From contig NC_058499.1 in NCBI RefSeq assembly GCF_020382885.2, positions 14,741,872 through 14,805,871 on the forward strand: DNA of 64,000 bases, in the 5' to 3' direction. Shown here one piece after another: positions 1 to 10,510 of the stretch. Origin of the DNA: Scatophagus argus (Eukaryota > Chordata > Actinopteri > Scatophagidae). Position numbers and translations under genes: made by a program. Under the pieces are notes generated by a model that did not search any database, was not told where the DNA came from, and was given only the letters and a program-made list of their open reading frames with translations. Numbering within the stretch: the first letter of the stretch is position 1; each line of letters starts with the position of its first letter.

Positions 1-182
1 TTTCAATCAAAATACAAGAATTCTAATTTTTCTTTTTTTTTTTTTTACTGTTTTTACTAACTAGTACTGTAAGAGCATAATCTGTACGGCTCCAAACACA
101 CCAAAGTAAAGCACGATCATTTCACAAGAAACAACTGTGACAAAAAGATATCAACATTAGCAACATAATGTTCAATACTCAC

Positions 183-3100
183 TGATACATTTCAAGCTGG
201 GCCATTTTAGAGATGTGCAGCCACGCAGGTTGAGATAGATCACAAACGGGCGATAGCTCTGCAGAATCTGCTTCACTGTGCTGTCTGTTATCCAGTCTTT
301 CTCCACAGAGAAGTTGACCTAACAGGGACACACATTAGGTAACATTTACACTTCGGTTTTAAGCATCACTTTAAACACTACTGCTACGAATTAAATACAG
401 GAAGAAAGTTCTCATTACAGACCTGACTCCACAATGTGCCTGATTGGATGATAGCTTTCCATGTGCAACACACCTCAGCACAATTTAGCCAGTCTCGCAG
501 TTCTAAATATTTAAAGATCTGCAGAGAATCATGACATTTGATCATTCAGAACGTTTGAAATATTTCAATATCCTCTCTATTTATTTCTTTTTTTCCACAA
601 GAATTACGCTGAAAGTAAGGTTGATACTTTTTCACAAACTGAAGGTTTTTAAAATCAGAAAATATATGTTGGTGGAACATGTCTTGCTGACATACATATA
701 AAGTGAAAAGAGTGCCAAATGATGTGGGAGAGTAAACCGCAGATTAAATCAATGAAGCAACTTCAAGACTGATCACATGATCAATATTTGGTCTTGTAGG
801 TTTTAATCTGATATAAATGGGTGTGGAAATGTTTGGCCAGTGTCAAGAGCACAGGACTCACTGCCACCTCTGCCACTTTGGAAGGCAGTGTAATGTAAGT
901 GAACAAGTAGCCTCTTTCTTTCTCCAAACATAGTCATGCTGAAGCACTTTCCAGGAGAGGTGTTGGACAGATACACCAGAGCACATGAAGCCAACACTGT
1001 GCTCTCTTAGCAAGCGCAAGTGAACCCAAAACAAACAGGGGCTACAAGTGGTAAGAGCAAACAAAGTCAGAAAGATGTTTACTGGAGTTTTAAGCATGTT
1101 TGTAAATTACAGAGCCACTGGTATGAGAGTCCTCCAGTAATTATGTAAGATCTACAATTTAAATGCAAAAAGAAAAAACTATCAGGAACAGATCTTGTGA
1201 GAAAGTTTTGGCATAAATACAACCCTTTCTGTGGCCAAGGGTCATAGGTATACTCAGCTATAATGAGCTGCAACTGACATCAATCAACTGCCTCACAGGG
1301 ACTGGAAGCATGTTTACAGTACAGACCACTTTAGAGCCTTAAGTCTTATGTAATATATATGATCTCATCGCTGCTTAGGGAGCAGAGAAGTGAAGCTGCA
1401 CCAGCTTTAAATCCAGGGCTATCATCATTGTGTGGGAACTAATCAGGCTCATCAACTATAAAGTAAATACATGAAAAAAGTGGCTGAGTGACACATGAAT
1501 GTGGTGTAGTTTAAGAGGAACTACCTTCAGTGAGAGGCTGCTAGGGAGCGCTGACAGTCTGTCACATCCTTCTCCAATCTGGTGAATGTTGCTGATTTCA
1601 ATAAAGCCTCCGGCATGCAGCCTCTATGACATTCACACAAACACAAAAACAAAAAAATCTAGAAAACTGCTTTAATTCATTCTAATTTATTATTTTTCAA
1701 ATTTTTTTTTTTTACAAAAATTCCAAATAAAGTATACCTGAAAGTATTCTTTTGTCCTCTTTGAGTCCAGTGTAACATTACGCCATGCAGTTATGATACG
1801 TTTAAACCGGCCAGCGCTTACAAGTCTCTCAAGTTTCTCAGTGGCAACTAGTTGGGTAAGAAAATAATGTCGTTTCAAATATTCATCACTGTTAAGTATT
1901 TACATCTGTTTTTTTAGCAGAGGATAACATGTGGGAAAAACTAGCATGACAATATCATGATCACAAAGCTGAATTTCACTGAATCTCATGACAAGTTTAG
2001 AAAATTGAGTAAAGGAGGAGCAAAGTGAGTCAAGTCTCAGAGTTGAAGAGTGGAGGGTGAAGGGGACAAAATGAGTCACACGAGTGTGTGTACAGAGTGG
2101 GGAAGAAATGAAACATATCTGGATACATTTCTTAACCACACTGCATGTTTTCTCTGGCTATACACATGAGTCACAGCTTACAGTTAGTCCATATTAGTTA
2201 AGTCAAAACTCCTCATGATCACTTTATCATTCAGAAATATGTAAGTAATCACCTACCAGCCTGTGTCTTCTTGTGCATTTTTACCCAGTTTGACCATTTG
2301 GTGAGTGCAACCTGTTGGCATTTCCTCTCATAATGCCTCTTTGTGAGGTCCATCTTCAGAGCCAGCTCTGTTTTTCCTCTCTTATGCTGCACAGTAAACC
2401 TCTTCCACTTCCTGTCCCCAACAGCAAACACAGTTCATCATTAATTCAGTGGAAAGGTACACAGGCAGACTGCCAGAAACCTGTATTATCTCCACAGGAC
2501 AGGAGACAGTAATACTGAAATGATATTACATCATCTCAAATAGGTTGTTTTCTAAAAATCACCTCAAATGAAGCAGGTCTGGACATTCTGACAGGACAGA
2601 GTGGCTGACTGGCCAGTGATGCAGGAGTCTGCACTGACAAAACAGGTGAAAACTAATCCTCATGACTCATGTTAACAATGAGCCAGAACAGGACCTTCAG
2701 TCACATGGGTCAAATGTCTGCTTAGAGTTACATCTGAGTCACTCTCTCTTGGCATCATGAATGGTTTTAATATCTTATATGTTTGTGGAACAGTTTCACT
2801 GGCTTTAACTTTTTGCATGAGAGGTTAGTGGAATATGTTAAATCTGTCTTTGTTTTAAATAACATTAAGCCCTAAGCCATGCAGCCCTTTGAGTAAATGT
2901 TCCACCTGTGGTTAGTTGATTTTCACACAGCTGTCTATAATCACCCAGTTGCAATCAGTGTAAGCAGAATCTGAAGTTTTGCTCTCAAACTTTCTGAACA
3001 AAGAGAGGACAGAGCATGACTGATTGCTATCTGAGCTGTTACATCTAATCAGTGGGTGCACGTGGATGCTGTGGTAGAACTCACTGCCATGATTCTTCCA

Positions 3101-6100
3101 TTTGGGTGTGTAAAAAAAAAAAAAAAAAGTATTTCTTGCTAAATCTGGACTATGTTACTTTATTCTTTCTGACTTTAATGTGTTCCAGGCTTTCTTGGCT
3201 TTGCACTCTGTTGTTATGGGGATGCATTTCTCCTCAAAAAGGTAAGAATTTTAGCATTATTCCAAACCATGTTCAACCATACAAATTAAACCTCATGACT
3301 TCTTATTCCCTGAAAGGTTACAATGTTGCACATGGCTACTCTGTCGACAATGTTGGACTCGGTAGCCATGGAGGTGTGCTTGGTCCAGAAACCTTCAACC
3401 AGTTTAATTCTGGAGCCTCTTTAAGCACAAACTATCACTCTGTTAGTCCAAAGGAAGAGAAGCAAGCTACAAGACGCCAAAGCTTTGTTTCCTCTCAGCG
3501 AGAACAAGTCCAACATGAGAACAGTGAGGATGCTAGCTCTGTTCCTAGTCTCAGTGAAGAAATGGTACAAAGCAAGCCACAGTTTTCAGTGGACCCCTCT
3601 GCACAGGCTTATGAAAGCTCTGGTTTTCAACACCCCTTTGGCCTTTTAGTAAAGGGCACACAAAAGAAAACTATGGAGGGCGTCAGTTTCCCAACAATCA
3701 AAGATTTCAGACAGTTTATAGAAAGCTTGAAAGGTGCCTTTTTAACCCCAGGAAGTGACTTGGGAAGACATTTTCAAACTGCACGGGAGATTATTAAAAA
3801 CAAAATGGCTTCTAATGCTCAACATATTGAGGGTGAGCCTGAAACAGGCTATAAGTCTAATTCTGCCCACGATGCCGTCAGTGAAAATGGAGTCGGGAGT
3901 GCCCCTATGAAGGCAGTGTTTGAACCAAGCCAACAGAGCACCAGTTACCAAATGCCAAGCGAAAGTGTCTCTGTCCCTGATCCTGTCGACTTCACTGCAA
4001 GTCCTGGTTCTGCAAGTGTTCATGAGTACCACAGCTCAGCCTCTGCTTTCTACACATTCCCTCGGTTAACAGCCAAAGACCATGTTTCAAGTAATTCTGA
4101 AAGTTTTGACCATGGCACCAATTCTGGGGAAGACACTAATGTTTTCACAAGTGCTCCTGAACAAATACCTTTTGACTCATTCTCTGAGGATTTGTCTTTC
4201 AGTGACCATGTGACCGCATCCCCTGTCAACCATCTAAAAACCCCATCTCAAGATTTCAGCTACTATTCAAGTAAGACATCTGATGTAACACCTCTAACCT
4301 CTGAGAATAATGTCCAACAACCAAAACCTACACCTCACAGTAAAGATTATTTAACAGTATATCAAGAACTGTCTGGTGGTTTTGAACTTGGGAAGGATTT
4401 CCAAAGTGAGGAGCTAGGAAGAGGGACTCAAGCCAATGTCCTGTTTTCACCAAAACCTCTATCTTTGAGTTCCTATGGCAAAAGTATATATGTCAATGTA
4501 CCAAGAAGTCAATTCCACATCCCAGATTATTTAGCAAAAAACAGGAAAAAAACAGTCCCATCATTTCTGCCATATCAATCCACTGTTGGAAAGGAATCAA
4601 AGGTTACAAACTACACTCCCACTAGTCACCCCCCTGTATCTAATAATTTTGTTTCTTCAACGTATAATCTTCCACCACAAAGTAGTAGTGATCATGTGAG
4701 TATTCAGTTACGCAGCCCAGATGATGCTCAAAGTCAGACTTTCAAAAGGAAGCAGCCAGTCAGATCCCACCAAGTGTTTACTGTGAATTCCTCCAGCTCT
4801 CTTCAAGGCTCCAGCAGACATGACAGCTTCATCAGAGACCAGAGAGTCAGTGTTACTCGTCCTTCCATCCTAACTGACCAGGAAAAAGACCTTTCTGAGC
4901 AGAATCCAGTCTCTGCCATTCAGGAACCAAGAGAAATGACTGACAATACCCTGATTCCCATTACCGATGGCTTTGATTCAACTTGGAGCAGGACCCAGAC
5001 TTTCATACAACCGACCAAGGTACGAAAGCTTCCAGCCAATGTGAATAAAGAGCCTGGCAATGTGGCCTACTGGCCTCCTAATCCACTGTCTGCATCCAAA
5101 GTTTCTGGCTCTACTTTAAGGAGTGTCTTGTGGAGGAATGGTGGCAACACAAACAGGTTGTTTCTTCAAACAGGCCCCGGTATGTCAAAGTCATCCGTAA
5201 ATAAATATGTTGTGAAGTCCAGAAATGGCTATGTAAGGAGCAAAGTATATCTATCAAAGACCCATTACACACCACATCAGCTGGATGGAGACAAAACTGG
5301 CAAACACCAACAGAAACCTGCTCCGAGGCAACATAAATATAATAACTCTGTATCCCACAAAACAAAAGCATTGAAAGAGAAGTAAGGGAGAATCAGCACC
5401 TTTTCAAATGAGAGAAAACGGTACGTAAGAAAACACTTAAATATTTTGCTTGTGAACGTCACTGTTGTGCTAATGACTGAGAATTTTTATAATTGAAACA
5501 TTTCTCACCTCTCAAACCTTCTAAAGCTGCTCTATTTATCCTTCATTTGACATTAGGATCCTTAAAAAAAAAAAAATTACATGGACCCAAAGGCAGCAGG
5601 GCCAGATGTTTCGGTAAGAAATGTTAGAAAATCACATGATTGTAGAGGTAAAATGGCTACTTTGTCAACATGTAGAACTGAAAGCAAATTAAAAATCTAT
5701 AGCTCTTATGTCTAAAGGACACAATGCTGCCACCCAGCACAGTAAGTGCTTGAGACTCAAGATTGAAAACGGATGTACATAGTCTGCATTGTCTTAGCAA
5801 CCCAATTAAACTGGTGTTTTATTCTGAGAATATATCATTTTCACACCTAAACTGAAGTTTGACATTGTTTCATTTTTGTTTTTCAATAGGATGTGCTGCC
5901 ATCTTCAGCTGGGAGGAAACTCAAGTCTCTGCTGCTCTAAACAGTAAAGGCATTAAATATTTTAAACAATTTTCTGTCACTTGTCTTGATTGTCACATAT
6001 AAAAAAAATCAGTTAATCAAACTCATATGTCAATCATGACTGCAATACTGCAGGCCTACCTGAAGTAAGAACTTGATAAATGTTTTCTGTAACAGTGGTA

Positions 6101-7601
6101 GGCTTTCTCAAACAGACAAAAGGGCAGCTAGAAAAGAAAACAACAATTATCAAGAAAACACTAAACTCAATTTCATTTGAGTCTGAACAGTTTGTCAGAA
6201 ATCTGGGGCTCGGTCTTACTTATGATGGTATATGTGCTATTTAACCATACTGTACCATGGTGTCTTCTTGGTCTGTATAGGCAGAGTCCATCGTCCTATG
6301 TTGCAGAGAAGTTGTTGCAGAACGCTGTTCTATATAAGCAACAAACTTGTGCCTCCAAAAGAATAAAAGTGCATTAAAACAGATCACATCTAGAGAAAAC
6401 CTTTGTGTAAAATTAATGAGTTATTAGTGCAAGAAGTAATTCATGTTATGCTTAACCTGATCAGGAAAAATATTAAGTGGATGTACACAGTGCAACCTGT
6501 ACCATCTTCATATTCAGATTTGCTTAACATGCACCAGACCAGAAATGTGCTGATGTTGCTCACACAGTGAGCTGTACAAACAGTACATTGACATGAAGGT
6601 TATAAATCCAGTGCAGTCCTTTCTCAGTCATTACGTATACAAATTCATGAACTGTTACTTCACATACTATTTACACAGATTCTGAATTCTTGAATATGTA
6701 TATACAGTGCTTAATGTATAATTAACTTTAGGACTTAAAAGACGCATTAATCCCAAGACTTGTGCACAACCAAAGTCTAATTTTGCATTACATGTTTTCT
6801 AATATGGATGCATTCCTTAGTTAAACTGTTTTAAATGTACATGATCTGTAACTATTTCAAGTTTGGAAAAAAAAAAAACCCAAAAAATTTTCACCAAAAA
6901 TCCAAATTGACAAAAATCATATAGTATTCTCCATTAAAAATGTGGTCAAAAATGAATTATACCTTTAACAAAGTGGTATTAAGTGTTGAGAAGATTGGTG
7001 CTTAGGATCCCCAGAAGTCCAAGAACATATATGAAGGTTAGAAAACACATGCATCCACACAAAGTTCTCAATTATTGCCAATATTCACTTAAAGGAGCAA
7101 GGATAGTGTGACAGAAATACTATTTCTGTATTTGGAGACCATGACATTCATTGTTAGCAGGAAAGGAAAACTGGAGAAAGTGAGCCACCAAGTGTCTGCC
7201 TCAAGGAAAGTCACAAGACAGGAGGTCTACCTACCAGTCAACACCCTGAAGATTATCATGTCCTTGAAAGGCCAAAAGTGCGTTTTTCAGAAACTCTATT
7301 GGGTCATGGGGGCACGACTGGCATGAAGCTGTCAATAAGGCCTATCGTCAAAGAGGGTGAAATTAAGATGTCAATGATATTACTGAAAATTAATATTCGG
7401 GTGGCGATAGTCAAAAAAATGAACTGAATGTGTAAAAACAATTGACATGAACTCATGTTCTCTGTAACGTTACCGTTACAAGCAGCTAGCATAACTAATT
7501 AACCATATCAACATCACAACGTAGCATACCTTATATATTTGTGGCAGGCAGTGTTTCAGTTCGCACTCTTTCGGAACTGGTCTTGCGTTTGCTTCAGCCA
7601 T
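183..7601 (-). CDS. fbxl13: F-box and leucine-rich repeat protein 13 (DRC6), N-terminal part, cut by the left edge
   Basis: Nine coding exons read right to left: 7601-7530 (ATG at 7601), 7317-7235, 6352-6256, 2633-2563, 2411-2257, 1847-1738, 1623-1525, 518-423 and 318-183. All have AG/GT borders and compatible phases, giving about 306 codons before the window ends. Residues about 220-262 form an F-box: LSALPSSLSLK, then IFKYLELRDW, then CTWKAIIQSGTLW. The last exon enters the LRR array (FVIYLNLRGC). A basic Trp/Lys-rich region (RKWKRF, KWSNWVKMHKK) precedes the F-box. FBXL13 is known as the animal counterpart of the ciliary nexin-dynein regulatory complex subunit DRC6 and as an SCF substrate receptor. 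The F-box and LRR exons are secure. The first three exons rest on phase agreement and a CPHDPIEFL motif and are less certain. The head-to-head arrangement with armc10 matches the human neighbourhood and supports the name. Confidence 0.88.
519..1524 (-). other. fbxl13 intron
   Basis: Between the F-box exon (518-423) and the exon 1623-1525. The small minus-strand ORFs around 800-1270 do not match F-box or LRR sequence and lack matching splice phases. Confidence 0.55.
2903..2941 (+). promoter_or_regulatory. Possible core promoter of the nested gene
   Basis: A TATAAT-like box at 2936-2941 and an E-box CACCTG at 2903-2908 lie about 240-275 bp upstream of the chosen ATG. Their position suits a promoter, but both motifs are short and could be chance. 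Confidence 0.25.
3178..5385 (+). CDS. Unrecognised secreted, Ser-rich, cysteine-free protein nested antisense in fbxl13
   Basis: A single reading frame runs open from about 3052 to a TAA at 5383-5385. I place the start at ATG 3178 because it opens a typical signal peptide (MCSRLSWLCTLLLWGCIS). Codons upstream of it read through an A-rich tract and look like UTR. A GT-AG intron probably lies at 3242-3316. It is 75 bp, a multiple of three and free of stops, so the frame survives either way: about 710 aa spliced or 735 aa unspliced. The mature chain has no cysteine that I can find. It is rich in Ser, Gln, Asn and Pro, with N-glycosylation sequons NYT, NSS and NNS, and ends in a basic tail (HKTKALKEK). 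No known domain is visible. Length, uninterrupted coding and signal peptide argue for a real gene. I cannot name it and infer only a disordered extracellular or matrix-like protein. Its expression site is unknown. Confidence 0.72.
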   Translation: MCSRLSWLCTLLLWGCISPQKGKNFSIIPNHVQPYKLNLMTSYSLKGYNVAHGYSVDNVGLGSHGGVLGPETFNQFNSGASLSTNYHSVSPKEEKQATRRQSFVSSQREQVQHENSEDASSVPSLSEEMVQSKPQFSVDPSAQAYESSGFQHPFGLLVKGTQKKTMEGVSFPTIKDFRQFIESLKGAFLTPGSDLGRHFQTAREIIKNKMASNAQHIEGEPETGYKSNSAHDAVSENGVGSAPMKAVFEPSQQSTSYQMPSESVSVPDPVDFTASPGSASVHEYHSSASAFYTFPRLTAKDHVSSNSESFDHGTNSGEDTNVFTSAPEQIPFDSFSEDLSFSDHVTASPVNHLKTPSQDFSYYSSKTSDVTPLTSENNVQQPKPTPHSKDYLTVYQELSGGFELGKDFQSEELGRGTQANVLFSPKPLSLSSYGKSIYVNVPRSQFHIPDYLAKNRKKTVPSFLPYQSTVGKESKVTNYTPTSHPPVSNNFVSSTYNLPPQSSSDHVSIQLRSPDDAQSQTFKRKQPVRSHQVFTVNSSSSLQGSSRHDSFIRDQRVSVTRPSILTDQEKDLSEQNPVSAIQEPREMTDNTLIPITDGFDSTWSRTQTFIQPTKVRKLPANVNKEPGNVAYWPPNPLSASKVSGSTLRSVLWRNGGNTNRLFLQTGPGMSKSSVNKYVVKSRNGYVRSKVYLSKTHYTPHQLDGDKTGKHQQKPAPRQHKYNNSVSHKTKALKEK
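3242..3316 (+). other. Short in-frame intron of the nested gene
   Basis: The donor is GTAAGA directly after codons CAA AAA G. The acceptor follows a pyrimidine-rich stretch (cttcttattccctgaaag). Removal joins G to GT, giving Gly-Tyr-Asn-Val, so the frame continues. At 75 bp it is near the lower limit for fish introns and encodes 25 codons without a stop if retained. Confidence 0.6.
5386..5957 (+). other. Probable 3' UTR of the nested gene, possibly spliced, with poly(A) signal
   Basis: After the stop there is a strong donor (gtacgtaag) at 5421, an acceptor at 5555-5556, a second donor (gtaaga) at 5614 and a second acceptor (tttcaatag) ending at 5889. ATTAAA at 5952-5957 could be the poly(A) signal. 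The pattern suggests one or two 3' UTR introns. Only transcript data can confirm it. Confidence 0.4.
5958..6255. other. fbxl13 intron remainder, nothing recognised
   Basis: AT-rich sequence between the likely end of the nested gene and fbxl13 exon 3. I see no further exon or repeat. The introns at 6353-7234 and 7318-7529 likewise hold nothing I can identify. Confidence 0.5.
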
Positions 7602-8616
7602 ATCTTGTTGTGCCAGTGACTGTCACATTAGTTGTACAGATACCGCTTTTCTTACTAACTAGCTTAGTTTAGGGATGTCAGATTTTGCATGGTACTCCAT
7701 CTTCATTTAGAAATTCAACGTTGCCAGGTAACGAATTAAAACTTTACAAACGATAAATGTTGGACAACTAATCAATGCATTTAATGTATCAAGATTTTAA
7801 TGTGGCGTGGTGTACAAAGTCAACAGTGTGACGCTCATGACGACCAGATAAAAGACTGCACGTGTTAACAATTGTTGAAAAATAAATATATTTTGATATC
7901 TACAGGTTTGTATATGGCTGGAAACTCCTCGTTCATCACCCAGCGAAAGATTTGGTCGGCCATCACGAGCTGCCCGCTGTGTTGCCAGATTGGACGGCAT
8001 ACACTTTGACATACACAGCAAACCGTAATTTCATTGTTTATCACAGCTAAAATCAAACCTTGTCATTTTAAGTTTGCAGCTGTACATATGTGACAACATT
8101 TTAACGTGTAATGTGAAATTATTTCAAATGCGCTTGTTATTTTTGACAATAACATTATTTATAAATCTTGTAACCGTAAGTCTGAATTTGCCTAATGATG
8201 CTGACAAAACTGAAGAGCAGCGGGGCTGCTTATCCCCCCTCCCCGAGTTCTTATCTTACACACTTACATTATATGAAATCCCTTTCCTAAATGATCCTTA
8301 AAAATTTGTGACACTTTTATGACGATTTTTGCGGATTCTGGGCTCCAATCTGGCAACAACAGCTGCCCGGAACAACGGAACACAACATTGTTGACAACTG
8401 TGGCTTGTCAGCAAACTTCTCCAGTTTTCAGAACAATGAATCTGTCCAGATACATTTGGCTGGGCTTTGTAGCGGTTTTTATGGGTTGTCGTCAATGCTA
8501 GCCAACTAAAGAGTCTGGTTAGTTAACGGGTGAGTCAACACATTTGACTCATTTCAGCGCATCTGTAGCTTAACATTAGCTAACAGGCAGAGCTTAGCTA
8601 AAGACATAGTAGCAGC
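7602..8616. promoter_or_regulatory. Shared divergent promoter region of fbxl13 and armc10
   Basis: About 1 kb separates the fbxl13 ATG (minus strand) from the armc10 ATG (plus strand). The genes are transcribed away from each other, so this interval must hold both start sites. I see no clear TATA box, as is usual for housekeeping and ciliary genes. A roughly 100-bp block at 7910-8010 is open on both strands but I cannot assign it to a gene. The sequence CCAATCTGGCAAC occurs near 8345 and in inverted orientation near 7980. Confidence 0.55.
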
Positions 8617-10510
8617 ATGGGTGATAGTATTAATCCCAGGCTCAGCAACATGAAAGCATTGCTTGGGATAGTTGCCGGAGCTGGAGCTTCTTATGGGATA
8701 TACAAACTTATCAGCGGGGGGAGCTTCAAGAGAAACAAAAAAAGTGTCACCAATGAAAGTCCTGGTGTCAAGAGCAGTCAGCCCAGCGATGTTAATATAC
8801 AGCGAGGCAGCCTGTTGGCAAGAGTGTCTGGATTGGATGTTGTCAGTCACCGACCTGATGTTGCATCAGGTGAGAACCGTAAAGATCTTAAAGCGGAATA
8901 ATCCTCACGGTAACTACATCTAAACCTATGCGATTGTTCCAGCAAAGTATGGTCACTTCTTTGATATCAGATTTTACAAAATCATATTCCGAGCTTCCAT
9001 TGCAGACACATTTGAAATATTATTAAATGTGAGTTAAAAGTCTTATTTTGCTCCATAGGTGACATCACCTACGAGTCCCCTGGCAACCTGGAGCCACAGC
9101 ACTTGAAAATGTTGCTGTCATGTCTGCAAACCAGCCGTAATCCATCTGACAGATGTCGGATCCTACTTACGTTGGGAAATGCTGCTGCCTTCACTGTGAA
9201 TCAGGTGATTAACTTTGTTCAGTGAATATTAAATGAATGTGGCCTCTTATACTGATTGCGCCAGTGGTGTGTTAATATTAACTGGTTGCTCTAATGTAAC
9301 ATTTTAAGTTAGCTAATTGCTAAAAGTTGTGTCAATCTTGTGTTTTGTTAGTGGTCGTCATATGCCTTGGGAGAAATATCAGTTTTTCAGCTATGCAATA
9401 TCTCTTCTCTTTTTCTTTTTCCCACTGATCCTCCAGAATCTAATACGGGAATTTGAAGGCATTCATATCATAGCTGGTTTCCTGTCTGATCCTGCAGCGG
9501 AGGTTAGAGTGCACACTCTGAATGCTTTGAATAATCTATGTATGAACATCCCAAACCAGGAACAAATAAAGGTATGTTGTCACATTATAGCAAATGTCAT
9601 GCATCCTTACTGAGCACAAGATTCATTTTGACATAAGTATTCATGTCCATTTTTGTGGAAGATAGGTTTCACATAAACATTACGCTTGTCTTGCAGGTTT
9701 ATGTACCACAAGTGCTGGAGCTGATTGAGATGTCACCAGTGAATTCTGACCTTCAGCTCGGTGCTCTCAGACTGCTGACAAACCTCTCAGTCACAGATAA
9801 ACATCAACACTTGCTGAGGGAATCAGTTACGCTTTTACTCTCCCTACTTGTTGTGAGCAATGAAACATTACAGGTTAGTATCTTTTGAGGTAGCACCAGG
9901 CTGGCCTTCTTCGCATTTGTACAGAATCAGTTGTCAAAGGCTATTTAAAAAAATATGTCATGATTATTGTGTTTGTGTTTTGGTATATTTGAAAGGTTGT
10001 AGCTCTTGTTGGAAAACAGTTAAAGCCATTATAACTGCAAACACAATAAGAATTCAGTATTTGCACTTCAGGTCCAGGCTTCGAAAGTCCTTGTGAATCT
10101 TTCATCTAATCCGGATATGATGGATGACATTGTCCAAGCCCAGGTGAGAACAAAGGGATGTGATCATCCTGATGTAAAACAATGATTTGCATGTTTATAT
10201 ATAATGCTAATAACATATATAGTAATTCAGTTTTTTCCTTCTCTGCTTTTTGCTGTAGGCACCAGCTTCTGTTGTGCTGCTGTTCGATGCACGAACAGCC
10301 CCTGCAGTGCTTCTGCGACTGCTGATGTTTGCAGGGAACTTAAAGGCCTGGAGACCCTCTGCCCAGGTGGCTGATGAACTGAGACGGAAGAAGGATTGCC
10401 TCTTCCGGGTCATGCTAGATGAGCCATCTCAGCTCCACAGCAGATTGGTCCAGCTGCTCTCACACCCTGATGGGGAGATCCAGGCCCAGGTGGCTCGTAT
10501 CTTGACATAG
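8617..10510 (+). CDS. armc10: Armadillo repeat-containing protein 10
   Basis: Six exons (8617-8869, 9059-9204, 9437-9571, 9697-9873, 10072-10143, 10259-10510) join in phase to 344 codons plus TAG, close to the usual length of about 340. An N-terminal hydrophobic segment (MKALLGIVAGAGASYGIY, residues about 12-29) with little before it fits a signal-anchored outer mitochondrial membrane protein. The rest carries armadillo repeats, seen in ALNNLCMNIPNQEQIK, GALRLLTNLSVTDKH and VLVNLSSNPDMMDDI. ARMC10 is known for roles in mitochondrial transport and fission and as the ancestor of the mammalian ARMCX/GPRASP family. The start is the first ATG and is followed at once by the membrane anchor. Exon borders are all standard GT-AG. 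Confidence 0.96.

Noticed and set aside
3052-3177. Extension of the nested-gene ORF upstream of ATG 3178
   Set aside because: It begins at GTG, not ATG, runs through an A-homopolymer encoding poly-Lys and lacks signal-peptide character. The ATG at 3178 is followed by a good signal peptide.
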